A stretch of DNA of 17,009 nt from PUPG01 sp031323845 (GTDB taxonomy: Bacteria; Bacteroidota; Bacteroidia; Bacteroidales; UBA7960). The notes under the pieces are model-generated. The model made no database searches. It was given only the letters and a program-made list of their open reading frames with translations, and was not told the DNA's origin. The DNA is taken from assembly GCA_031323845.1 (NCBI GenBank), contig JAVIYP010000059.1:1-17009 (forward strand). Reading direction: 5' to 3'. This document shows, piece after piece, positions 1 to 7,374 of this stretch. Positions within the stretch are counted from its first letter, which is position 1. Each line of letters starts with the position of its first letter. A program made the position numbers and the translations under genes.

Positions 1-897
1 CTGAAGGCGGTAAAGCTTGCTTCCGCAAAATATCTTGATGATCTTCCGGAGACGGGTAATGAGCACGGACAGGCATTCCGCGACAGGGAGCTGGAGCAAA
101 AAATTCTTGAAGCTGCCAACAAGCTGGGTATTGGCGCTCAGTTTGGCGGAAAGTACTTTGCCCTTGACATCCGGATCATCCGCCTGCCCCGCCACGGGGC
201 ATCATGTCCGGTGGCCATGGGTGTTTCATGCGCGGCCGACAGGAACATCAAGGCTAAAATCAACAAGGAGGGTCTGTGGATTGAAAAGCTGGAAGACAAG
301 CCCGGCAGTTTCATTCCGGAAGAGTACCGCAACACTGATGATGCGGCAGGGGCTGTAGAAATTAACCTTGACCAGCCCATGGAAGACATCCTCGCGGAGC
401 TCAGCAAGCATCCTGTTGGCACGAGGCTTTCCCTGAACGGTACCATCATCGTCGGACGCGACATTGCCCACGCCAAACTGAAGGAAAGGCTTGACGCAGG
501 CGAAGGTTTGCCGCAGTATATCAAGGACCATCCTATCTATTACGCCGGACCGGCGAAAACTCCCGAGGGTATGCCTTCAGGCTCTTTTGGACCGACCACC
601 GCCGGGCGTATGGACTCGTATGTGGACCTGTTTCAGCAACACGGAGGCAGTAAGGTGATGATTGCCAAAGGCAACCGCAGCCAGGCCGTCACTGATGCCT
701 GCAAGAAACATGGCGGGTTTTACCTGGGTAGCATCGGTGGCCCGGCCGCCATCCTGGCACAGGAAAACATCCGGAAAGTCGAGCTTCTTGAATATCCTGA
801 ACTGGGTATGGAAGCCGTGTATCGCATCAAGGTCGAAAAGTTTCCCGCCTTCATCCTGGTTGATGACAAAGGAAATGACTTCTATCGCATGACCTGA
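1..897 (+). CDS. Class I (iron-sulfur) fumarate hydratase, C-terminal part
   Basis: This is the 3' part of a class I fumarase, which interconverts fumarate and malate in the cytoplasm using a [4Fe-4S] cluster. The frame is open from base 1, so the true start lies outside the window and 298 residues are visible. Counting back from the C-terminus, Cys69 in LPRHGASCPV corresponds to Cys318 of the 548-residue E. coli FumA, one of three cluster ligands. The C-terminal domain has the family's substrate residues: Arg153 (VGRDIAHAK), Thr199 and Arg203 (PTTAGRMDSY) and Lys223 (AKGNRS). Their mutual spacing matches Arg421, Thr467, Arg471 and Lys491 of the Leishmania enzyme. Nothing looks broken, so the gene is probably functional. 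It is followed by a strong terminator and then by a class II fumarase on the same strand. An internal GTG at 211 is not a start, because the upstream frame is clearly conserved fumarase. The family call is very secure; the choice of fumA or fumB as a symbol is not. Confidence 0.96.
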   Translation: MKAVKLASAKYLDDLPETGNEHGQAFRDRELEQKILEAANKLGIGAQFGGKYFALDIRIIRLPRHGASCPVAMGVSCAADRNIKAKINKEGLWIEKLEDKPGSFIPEEYRNTDDAAGAVEINLDQPMEDILAELSKHPVGTRLSLNGTIIVGRDIAHAKLKERLDAGEGLPQYIKDHPIYYAGPAKTPEGMPSGSFGPTTAGRMDSYVDLFQQHGGSKVMIAKGNRSQAVTDACKKHGGFYLGSIGGPAAILAQENIRKVELLEYPELGMEAVYRIKVEKFPAFILVDDKGNDFYRMT

Positions 898-933
898 GCC
901 ACAGGAATGAACAACCTGAAGTGTTTTGTTGTT

Positions 934-966
934 AACCCGGTAGTCCAGTACTGCCGGGTTTTTTAT
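934..966 (+). terminator. Rho-independent terminator after the class I fumarase gene
   Basis: An 11-bp stem with one U-G wobble (AACCCGGTAGT pairing with ACTGCCGGGTT) closes a 5-base loop. A run of six T begins inside the stem's end, at 959-964. It lies 37 bases after the fumarase stop, so fumC should need its own promoter or depend on read-through. Confidence 0.88.
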
Positions 967-1069
967 ATACCGGCGCTCTCCTCTCCTGCTTCAGGCAGTC
1001 ATCAGGGCAAGCAGGTACAGAGACTTGTGCGGAACATTGAACGCATCACTTACATTTACACTATTGCCT

Positions 1070-2449
1070 ATGTACAGAACAGAACACGACAGCCTTGGAC
1101 CGGTGCAGGTGCCGGCCGGCAAATACTGGGGAGCCCAGACACAGCGATCCCTCGAAAATTTCCGAATTGGCACTGAAAAGATGCCTGAAGAGGTCATCAG
1201 GGCCTTTGCCATCCTTAAGAAAGCAGCGGCCATTACCAACCATCAGATGGGGGTGCTGCCCGAAGCTGTTATGCTCCCCGTGGTTCAGGCATGTGATGAA
1301 ATTCTGGACGGAGCGTTTGACGACAACTTCCCCCTGGTGGTATGGCAAACGGGAAGCGGGACGCAGACCAACATGAACCTTAATGAAGTTATTGCAAACC
1401 GGGCGCATGAGATTCTTGGCGGCAGCCTGGATGATGAAACCAAGCGGGTACATCCCAACGACCACGTCAACAAGTCGCAGTCGTCGAACGACACCTTCCC
1501 GACCGCCATGCACATTGCGGCGTCTATGCTTATAGCTGACCGGACACTTCCTGCCCTTGAAAAGCTCAGGAAGGCACTTTCGGAGCGGGCCGAAGCCTTT
1601 AAGGACATCGTCAAAATCGGGCGTACGCACCTGATGGATGCCACGCCTCTGACGCTGGGACAGGAGTTCTCGGGCTTTGCCGCACAGCTCGATTATGGAA
1701 TAAAGGACTTGCATCACAGCCTGAAGCATATGCACGAGCTGGCCCTGGGCGGCACGGCTGTTGGCACGGGCATTAATGCTCCCAAAGGCTTCGACCAGGC
1801 TGTGGCCGGACACATTGCGGAATTAACAGGCAAACCCTTCGTCACTGCACCCAATAAGTTTGAAGCCCTGGCTGCCAATGATGCGGTGGTGGCCTGCAGT
1901 GCTGCCTTAAAGAGTTTGGCCGTGAGCCTTATGAAGATCGCCAACGACATCCGGCTGCTGGCTTCCGGGCCGCGGTGCGGCATAGGAGAACTGGCGCTTC
2001 CGGCAAACGAACCCGGGAGTTCCATCATGCCGGGAAAGATCAACCCGACGCAAACGGAAGCGCTCACCATGGTAGCGGCACAGATAGCAGGTAACGATAC
2101 CGCCATAACCATCGGAGGGATGAACGGTCATTTTCAGCTGAACGTGTTCAAACCGCTGATGATCTATAACCTGCTGCAATCTGCGCGGCTAATGGCCGAC
2201 GCATGTGAGGCGTTCACCGACAAATGCGTGACGGGCATTGAGGCAAGACACGACCGGATCAGCGCCCACCTGCAACAATCCCTGATGCTGGTAACTGCCC
2301 TGAACCCACACATCGGCTATGACAATGCAGCCAAAATTGCCCTTCACGCTCACCAGGAAGGTCTTACCTTAAAAGAAGCCGCGTTAAGGACAGGCTTGCT
2401 CACCGAAGAGGACTTCGACACCTGGGTTGACTCTTCCAAAATGGTATAA
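1070..2449 (+). CDS. fumC: Class II fumarate hydratase (fumarase C)
   Basis: This is an iron-independent, oxygen-stable fumarase of 459 residues (E. coli FumC has 467) that interconverts fumarate and malate in the TCA cycle. The superfamily motifs appear in order: GSGTQTNMNLNEV (about residue 95), HPNDHVNKSQSSND (128-141), GRTHLMDATP with His187 as part of the active site, and the signature GSSIMPGKIN (316-325). Ser317 and His187 both sit one position before E. coli Ser318 and His188, as expected for the slightly shorter protein. The start chosen is ATG 1070 (MYRTEHDSLG). An in-frame TTG at 1025 would add 15 residues without similarity to the family, so it was not used. No convincing Shine-Dalgarno or promoter was seen in the 100 bases between the upstream terminator and the start. 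The gene is convergent with gldN, and both seem to end at a shared hairpin. Confidence 0.97.
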   Translation: MYRTEHDSLGPVQVPAGKYWGAQTQRSLENFRIGTEKMPEEVIRAFAILKKAAAITNHQMGVLPEAVMLPVVQACDEILDGAFDDNFPLVVWQTGSGTQTNMNLNEVIANRAHEILGGSLDDETKRVHPNDHVNKSQSSNDTFPTAMHIAASMLIADRTLPALEKLRKALSERAEAFKDIVKIGRTHLMDATPLTLGQEFSGFAAQLDYGIKDLHHSLKHMHELALGGTAVGTGINAPKGFDQAVAGHIAELTGKPFVTAPNKFEALAANDAVVACSAALKSLAVSLMKIANDIRLLASGPRCGIGELALPANEPGSSIMPGKINPTQTEALTMVAAQIAGNDTAITIGGMNGHFQLNVFKPLMIYNLLQSARLMADACEAFTDKCVTGIEARHDRISAHLQQSLMLVTALNPHIGYDNAAKIALHAHQEGLTLKEAALRTGLLTEEDFDTWVDSSKMV

Positions 2450-2476
2450 AAAAACAGGGGCGGACACCCCTGTTTG
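2448..2476. terminator. Shared convergent terminator between fumC and gldN
   Basis: A perfect 9-bp stem (AAACAGGGG with CCCCTGTTT) encloses a 6-base loop. On the minus strand it runs into seven consecutive T (the complement of the A tract at 2448-2454), so it should stop transcription of the porP-gldN locus. On the plus strand the tail is a weaker TTTGGTTTG. The hairpin begins at the fumC stop codon. Confidence 0.75.
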
Positions 2477-2520
2477 GTTTGTATTGTTACGGTTGCAACA
2501 ACCGCTTCGTCTGATGGCAG

Positions 2521-3369
2521 TTAGTAGTGCCACATGTCAAGCTCCATGTTTCTGATCTGTTCTTTGATGCGCTGTGCCTCCAGCAGCTGTTCGTGCGGAT
2601 CCTCTATATATTCGCTGATCACCCTGTTGTCGGGCCTGTCTTCACGATAAATGGTGGCATCAAAAAAGCGGCGAATGAAAAAATCATCAAAAGAGAGCTG
2701 CTGTTTGTCGTTATGACGCATATAGACAGGGGCAGTGGCCAGCACTTCGCGTATTTCTGCAAAGGGAAGCCAGAACAGTGGCTCGAAGCCTAAAAACTCG
2801 CCGGTGATTTCATCCACTGCTTCACGGGCCGGTGACAGGCCAATGATCCTCACATCCAGCTGGCTGCGGCGCTTGTCAATAAACCATTCTTCCTTTATTC
2901 TGAACCTGATGACCTGTGCCGGGTTAAAGGGAATATCCACGGTGACTTCCTGATCATCTTCCATAAACGTAACCGAACGGCTGAGCCTTTCAAAGAGTTC
3001 ATCCGGGTCAAGCGGTTCTCCGCGAAAATGCTCGTCGTCAACGTCATAAGCACGGATCTTTCCTTCGCGGATCGCATCTTCCAGCACCTTCATGAGGCTT
3101 CTGTAATCACCGGAGGGTTCTTCTGGAAAATAGAGAGGCTGGTTCATGGTGAGTCTGACGTCAATATTCTGCCAGATCCGTTTTGACCAGAAAACATCTG
3201 CTTCCCTGACGGGGGCCAGTTCAACAGGCCTGTTTTCCCTGATGGTCTTGTGCTCATAAAAGCTATTGTTTGGTCTTTCCCCGGTTGGCTGTGCTGTTGA
3301 TGAAAAAACGAACAGCAGCACCAGTGAAAGGGGCAGTAATGAATAGTTAACCATCTTGATGTCTCCCAT
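2521..3369 (-). CDS. gldN: Type IX secretion system ring protein GldN/PorN
   Basis: GldN (PorN) is a periplasmic protein that binds the GldK lipoprotein and forms part of the ring under the outer membrane that is essential for type IX secretion. The 282-residue product begins with a hydrophobic signal peptide ending near residue 26 (SSTAQ). It carries the family hallmarks: VREADVFWSKRIWQNIDVR (about 54-72), a following RSLMKVLEDAI region, and a C-terminal half with DDFFIRRFF. It is the last gene of the cluster, 11 bases after gldM. The start is uncertain. ATG at 3369 gives a lysine in the signal peptide's n-region, whereas ATG at 3354 (MVNYS) has a GGGAG eight bases upstream and gives 277 residues. 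Both yield the same mature protein. A strong T-rich terminator follows about 45 bases downstream. Confidence 0.94.
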   Translation of the reverse strand: MGDIKMVNYSLLPLSLVLLFVFSSTAQPTGERPNNSFYEHKTIRENRPVELAPVREADVFWSKRIWQNIDVRLTMNQPLYFPEEPSGDYRSLMKVLEDAIREGKIRAYDVDDEHFRGEPLDPDELFERLSRSVTFMEDDQEVTVDIPFNPAQVIRFRIKEEWFIDKRRSQLDVRIIGLSPAREAVDEITGEFLGFEPLFWLPFAEIREVLATAPVYMRHNDKQQLSFDDFFIRRFFDATIYREDRPDNRVISEYIEDPHEQLLEAQRIKEQIRNMELDMWHY

Positions 3370-3380
3370 TTAAAGGTCTG

Positions 3381-4955
3381 TTAATTAATTGTGAAGGCGA
3401 TGGCGCCGAGGTTTCTGACGGTACCGTCGGGCCCGCGTTCAGTAATAATATCCCTGAAGGTAATCTCCTGTCCGCCGCGTGCAGATTCTATGACCCGAAT
3501 CATGTCTTCGGTGAAGGTGTTTCCTGTTGCGGGATATGATCTGTATTCTCCTGCTATGGTGGTTGTCATTCTGAAGGAAGCGATGTTGAACCTTGCATCA
3601 AAGTCGAAGGCTTCCATTTGTGCGGTGATCCTGCCGGCTCTCGCAAGCACCTGTCTGTCCATTCTGCCTTCCCTGCGGCCTGCGATATAGGCAACAGGGT
3701 CAGGAATGGTGCGCCCCCTGAAACGGTTTTCTCCCATATTCCGGATCTCATCACCGACAAGCGCATTGACGGTAATGACCACATCCCTCGTGCCGGGCTC
3801 CAGGGTTACCACATAGTTGCCGTTGTCGACTCTTCTGAGTGTTGCACCGGCAGAGATCCTCGGTCGAAGGTTCTCGGTTGGGACTCCGGGGGCTGAAATC
3901 GACACAGGATTATCCACACCGATATAAAAGACGTTCATTTTATCGGCAGATACTGTAGCCGTAGGCCGTTCCACGGTATAGGTGGTTACAAAGCGGTGTT
4001 CCTCTACCACTCCTGCGGGGGAGGTCATGCGGATGACCCCGGTATGACGTTTTGTTCCGGGGCTGCGTGCAGGAACCCTTAACCGGCCCACGCCACCAGA
4101 TACCGGCAGCCTGCCTATGCCGTCAACGATAACTTCCGGGTCCTGGCGGGTGTCGTAAGCAGCAACGAAAATTTCTGCCTCGTAATAGTCGCCTTCCATC
4201 ACGATTTGACTTTTGGGCACTACCCTGGCGGCAATTTCATCAAAGCGGAACGTTCCCTCCGTGATGAGATCATAAAGCATGCTGATGGCATCAAATTCGG
4301 CGTTGCGAACCTCTGTTACCATCCTGTTGAGGTTGGTGGCCACGGCAACGGAGATTACCCTGTCGAAATTGAAAATCTGCCAGCTTACCGGCCTGTCCTG
4401 AACATAAAAAGGACCCTCAACGTCAAGACCAAGTGTAATGGCCTGGTTGTGTGTGGCAAGAATGCTGTCAATTTCATTTTTGAAGTTCTCGATCATGGAC
4501 CTGAGCACGTAGGCCCGGCTGCCCGCTCCACCGTCGGAGCCGCCCTCTTCAAGCCAGAAGTTGGAGGACCGGCTGTAATCGTCCTTTCGCCTGGAATCCT
4601 GAAGATCAAGAACTTGAGCTTCTTCAAAAGAGATGCCATTAACTTGAGCCAGCATCAGGGTACGGTTGGTAATGATATAATTTACCAGGGAGTCTGCCAG
4701 GGCTTTAACGTGCAACGCCTGATCGTGAAAAGGATAGACATGTTGCGCGGAAAACAGCAGTTCCTGTTCCCGAAAATCGTCATATACCATGCCAACCTTC
4801 ATTTCAAAGTTCCTGTTGGTTTCCTCAATCCCCTTATTAATCAGGGGAAATGAGTCCAGTACATCTACAGAAACGTTGAGAGCCATCAGCGCCAGAAAGA
4901 TCAGGTACATCAAGCCTATCAGCCTCTGCCTGGGTGTTTGTTTTCCAAGTGCCAT
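3381..4955 (-). CDS. gldM: Type IX secretion/gliding motor protein GldM/PorM
   Basis: GldM (PorM) is a single-pass inner-membrane protein. With GldL it forms the proton-motive-force-driven motor, and its long periplasmic part reaches the GldK-GldN ring. The 524 residues fit the family size of about 515. The N-terminus MALGKQTPRQRLIGLMYLIF leads into one transmembrane helix (about 10-29), followed by a large periplasmic region of successive domains in the known structures. Arg9 falls at the position of the Arg9 implicated in motor function in Flavobacterium johnsoniae GldM. There is no cleavable signal, as expected. The gene follows gldL by 54 bases and precedes gldN by 11, so it is almost certainly cotranscribed with gldN. 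No defect was seen. Confidence 0.96.
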   Translation of the reverse strand: MALGKQTPRQRLIGLMYLIFLALMALNVSVDVLDSFPLINKGIEETNRNFEMKVGMVYDDFREQELLFSAQHVYPFHDQALHVKALADSLVNYIITNRTLMLAQVNGISFEEAQVLDLQDSRRKDDYSRSSNFWLEEGGSDGGAGSRAYVLRSMIENFKNEIDSILATHNQAITLGLDVEGPFYVQDRPVSWQIFNFDRVISVAVATNLNRMVTEVRNAEFDAISMLYDLITEGTFRFDEIAARVVPKSQIVMEGDYYEAEIFVAAYDTRQDPEVIVDGIGRLPVSGGVGRLRVPARSPGTKRHTGVIRMTSPAGVVEEHRFVTTYTVERPTATVSADKMNVFYIGVDNPVSISAPGVPTENLRPRISAGATLRRVDNGNYVVTLEPGTRDVVITVNALVGDEIRNMGENRFRGRTIPDPVAYIAGRREGRMDRQVLARAGRITAQMEAFDFDARFNIASFRMTTTIAGEYRSYPATGNTFTEDMIRVIESARGGQEITFRDIITERGPDGTVRNLGAIAFTIN

Positions 4956-5009
4956 ATTGTTAACTTACATTGTCGGATTAGCAAAATTCAATGTTCTGAC
5001 GAAACAAAA

Positions 5010-5891
5010 CTACCTGCTCACATTCATTGCAGAAAGCATGTTTCCGTAAACATTGTTGAGGGCTTTCATGTTCTCATTCAAGCGCTCCATTTCAGCATTA
5101 TACTTTCTGGCAGACTCTGCTGTGTTGTTAAGATGACTGACAATATTTTCAATGGTCTCTTCATATCTTGCTGCCGAGGAGGTTTGTTCTGCCGCTGCCT
5201 TGATTTGCATTTCATAAGCCGTATTCAGCGCAGACAGGTTTTTGGTCATGTCTTCGGAAGCATAGAGGGATTCTTTCGCCTTGCTTGCCGATTGCCTGTA
5301 GGCTTCACCCATTTCGCTCAGCGACTGGGAGGCAGACTGAAGCGTGGCGTTGTATTCTTCTGACAAACTGAGGTCCTGCTTCAGGTATTCGGCTTTGTTT
5401 TTATAGGACTGACTTAGCTCGAGCACCGATTTGGACGCTGTTTCCATGTTTGCAATATACTGGTTGGTGGCAATGGTAGCATTGGAGAGATCAGCCAGTC
5501 GCGATGCATTATCGCTTAAATTACGGAGTCCGCGGCTCAGCTTGTTGATAAGCTCGGGGCCGATGTCGGCCTGTTCCATCAGCTTATCGAGGTTGGAAGA
5601 CAGCGTAATGTTGTTGGTGGCTCCGCTGATTTGCCTTGCTTCAGGTCGGCTGAGAGGTTCTCCGCCGGCAAGCTCCGGATACACCAGTTTCCAGTCGGGT
5701 TCTTCAGGAACGTTTTCAAATGCCGAAAAGAAAAACACAACGGCTTCCACACCCATGCCAATGATCAGTGCATAGTCCGCCCATGGCCAGTGCATGATCT
5801 TAAACAATGCGCCGATGATAACCAGCGATGCTCCCCATCCATACAGTCTGGACATGAAGACTTTCCATATTCTTTTTTGATTAACTTTCAT
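5010..5891 (-). CDS. gldL: Type IX secretion/gliding motor protein GldL/PorL
   Basis: GldL (PorL) is the inner-membrane partner of GldM in the proton-driven motor of the type IX secretion system. The 293-residue protein has two hydrophobic helices (about 17-33 and 40-57) followed by a long, Ala/Ser/Glu-rich, probably coiled-coil cytoplasmic region. Key motor residues are present: Lys31 and His34 after helix 1 (FKIMHW), and Glu49 and Glu59 in or near helix 2 (GMGVEAVVFFFSAFE). It is longer than flavobacterial GldL (about 215) and closer to the roughly 300-residue PorL of Bacteroidales, which supports a Bacteroidales-like origin. The ATG start is preceded by an A-rich tract rather than a Shine-Dalgarno, which is common in this phylum. 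It lies 62 bases after gldK and 54 before gldM. Confidence 0.96.
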   Translation of the reverse strand: MKVNQKRIWKVFMSRLYGWGASLVIIGALFKIMHWPWADYALIIGMGVEAVVFFFSAFENVPEEPDWKLVYPELAGGEPLSRPEARQISGATNNITLSSNLDKLMEQADIGPELINKLSRGLRNLSDNASRLADLSNATIATNQYIANMETASKSVLELSQSYKNKAEYLKQDLSLSEEYNATLQSASQSLSEMGEAYRQSASKAKESLYASEDMTKNLSALNTAYEMQIKAAAEQTSSAARYEETIENIVSHLNNTAESARKYNAEMERLNENMKALNNVYGNMLSAMNVSR

Positions 5892-5953
5892 TAGTAGCTT
5901 TTTTTTGTTTTCCGGATTGATATAGTTGCTGATTCAGGGTTTATGTTAAAGAG

Positions 5954-7294
5954 TTAATAAATGTTTGATGAGCCGCGCCGCCTGTCTTCGGGGCCGTAGC
6001 CGGGAAACGTCTGCACGCTGCGGAATCCGATAAACGAAGTGGCCGTGTCCTGAAACTCATAAGACCTTGTACTTACCTGCAAAAAGTAGCCGATGTCTTT
6101 CCATGACCCGCCCCGCACCACTTTACGCTTCAACGAAGAGGGGTCGTCGGGTGAGGCGTTGTACTGGTAGTCCGGGTTAAAGTCGGGCATGATATAATAG
6201 GTCGACTCGTCATAAGCGGTTCTTGTCCACTCTGCCACGTTTCCGGCCATATCGTACAGGCCATAGTCGTTGGGCGGATAGTGTCCAACGATTGTCGGAT
6301 GCAGTGCTCCCGTTGCCGTGTAGTTGCCCCGCTGGGGTTTGAAGTTAGCCAGGAAGCAGCATTCTGCATCGCTGAGGTAAGGCCCGCCCCAGGGGTAAGG
6401 GTTCAGCTCGAGACCGCCCCGGGCGGCATACTCCCACTGTGCCTCCGAGGGCAGTTCAAATTTATGTGCAAATGGGGCATCGCTTCTGGCAAGATAGCTG
6501 TTAAGGTAATTGGTGCGCCACATGTTGAATGCCCGTGCCTGATGCCAGTTGACACCGACCACCGGGTAATGATCGTAGGTGGGGTGCCAGAAATACATTT
6601 CCGTCAGGGGCTCATTGTAAGAATAGGTAAAGTCGCGTATCCAAACAAGAGTGTCGGGATATACCGGTTGCTCCCCGCGAATTACCAGGTCCTGCCTGGA
6701 CACATCCCTGTCTCTGGCCGCTCTTTGAAGATCAATGTCATAATAGACATAAATCAGTTTTCGGGAGTCTATTTCCCTGCGGTGGAAAAAGCGCTCTTCC
6801 TGGCGCAGGAACATGTCTTCGAGGATCTCTCTTTCTTCTTCACCGTTCCAGTTGATTCTCCTTGGTCCGCCCTGGTGTGGCCACCTGATCAAAGGTTCAT
6901 CAAGAGGAAAGCCTTCCGCGTCTTCAAGTATGCCGTAACGCTCCAGGTCCGGAATGGCCATGGCCTCCATAGCCAGCCTTTTACGAGCGATAGAATCTCT
7001 TACCCACTCTACAAACTGCCTGTACTGGTTGTTTGTGATCTCGGTTTCATCCATATAGAAAGCCGACATGGAGATTCTTCGGGAGGTAGCATCATGAGCA
7101 TAGGCTATGTCCTGGTCGGAAGGACCCATGGTAAAACTGCCGGCCGGAATGAGTACCATGCCCGGAGGCGTGGTATACACAGCGGTTGGCCTGTTTTGGA
7201 CACCGGTGAGGTGCCCCCGGTCGCGCCCCGGCCCTAAACGACTGCAGCCGGCAAAAACCATTGCAAGCAGTACTATGAACAGTGTTCTTTTCAT
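5954..7294 (-). CDS. gldK: Type IX secretion ring lipoprotein GldK/PorK (FGE-like fold)
   Basis: GldK (PorK) is an outer-membrane-anchored lipoprotein that forms the T9SS ring with GldN. The start chosen is ATG 7294, giving 446 residues with a lipoprotein signal MKRTLFIVLLAMVFAGC and Cys17 as the lipidated residue. An in-frame GTG at 7351 would add 19 polar residues in front of the signal and was rejected. The rest is a formylglycine-generating-enzyme (FGE-sulfatase) fold: GMVLIPAGSFTMG, DETEITNNQY, PVVGVNWHQARAF, LPSEAQWEYAARGG, YGLYDMAGNVAEW and VVRGGSW...IGFRSV. The stretch after RGGSW has no cysteine where true FGE enzymes have their catalytic pair, so the role should be structural, as for known GldK proteins. 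The 80-base leader after porP contains an inverted repeat. Confidence 0.95.
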   Translation of the reverse strand: MKRTLFIVLLAMVFAGCSRLGPGRDRGHLTGVQNRPTAVYTTPPGMVLIPAGSFTMGPSDQDIAYAHDATSRRISMSAFYMDETEITNNQYRQFVEWVRDSIARKRLAMEAMAIPDLERYGILEDAEGFPLDEPLIRWPHQGGPRRINWNGEEEREILEDMFLRQEERFFHRREIDSRKLIYVYYDIDLQRAARDRDVSRQDLVIRGEQPVYPDTLVWIRDFTYSYNEPLTEMYFWHPTYDHYPVVGVNWHQARAFNMWRTNYLNSYLARSDAPFAHKFELPSEAQWEYAARGGLELNPYPWGGPYLSDAECCFLANFKPQRGNYTATGALHPTIVGHYPPNDYGLYDMAGNVAEWTRTAYDESTYYIMPDFNPDYQYNASPDDPSSLKRKVVRGGSWKDIGYFLQVSTRSYEFQDTATSFIGFRSVQTFPGYGPEDRRRGSSNIY

Positions 7295-7332
7295 GGCATT
7301 ATATCTGTTGGTATCCTGGTTCCCTTGTTTTT

Positions 7333-7352
7333 CGTGACCAATATCGGTCACG
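7333..7352. repeat. Inverted repeat in the porP-gldK intergenic region
   Basis: Two perfect 7-base arms (CGTGACC and GGTCACG) flank a 6-base centre, about 40 bases before the gldK start and 22 bases after the porP stop. On the transcribed (minus) strand it is followed by an A-rich tract rather than T residues, so it is not a standard terminator. It could be an mRNA processing or stability hairpin, or a protein-binding dyad. The function is unknown. Confidence 0.6.
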
Positions 7353-7374
7353 GGTTATATTTTGGTCTGCAAAA

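Noticed and set aside
1037..1058. Promoter before fumC (TTG and TACATTTA)
   Set aside because: The spacing is only 11 bases, the -7 box has a mismatch, and the start site would leave almost no leader.
1025..1069. TTG start extending FumC by 15 residues
   Set aside because: The extra residues do not resemble FumC N-termini, and the ATG at 1070 starts with the typical RTEHDSLG sequence.
1061..1813. Minus-strand open frame of 250 codons opposite fumC
   Set aside because: It is entirely antisense to conserved fumC coding sequence, with no recognisable protein motif.
4206..4853. Plus-strand open frame of 215 codons opposite gldM
   Set aside because: It is antisense to gldM; its translation shows no domain or signal, and the gldM reading is unambiguous.
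6281..7237. Long plus-strand open frame of 318 codons opposite gldK
   Set aside because: It lies wholly antisense to a securely identified gene, shows no domain motif or export signal, and is a by-product of GC-rich codon use in gldK.
7295..7351. GTG start extending GldK by 19 residues
   Set aside because: It would put polar residues in front of a classic lipoprotein signal; the codon also lies inside the inverted repeat.
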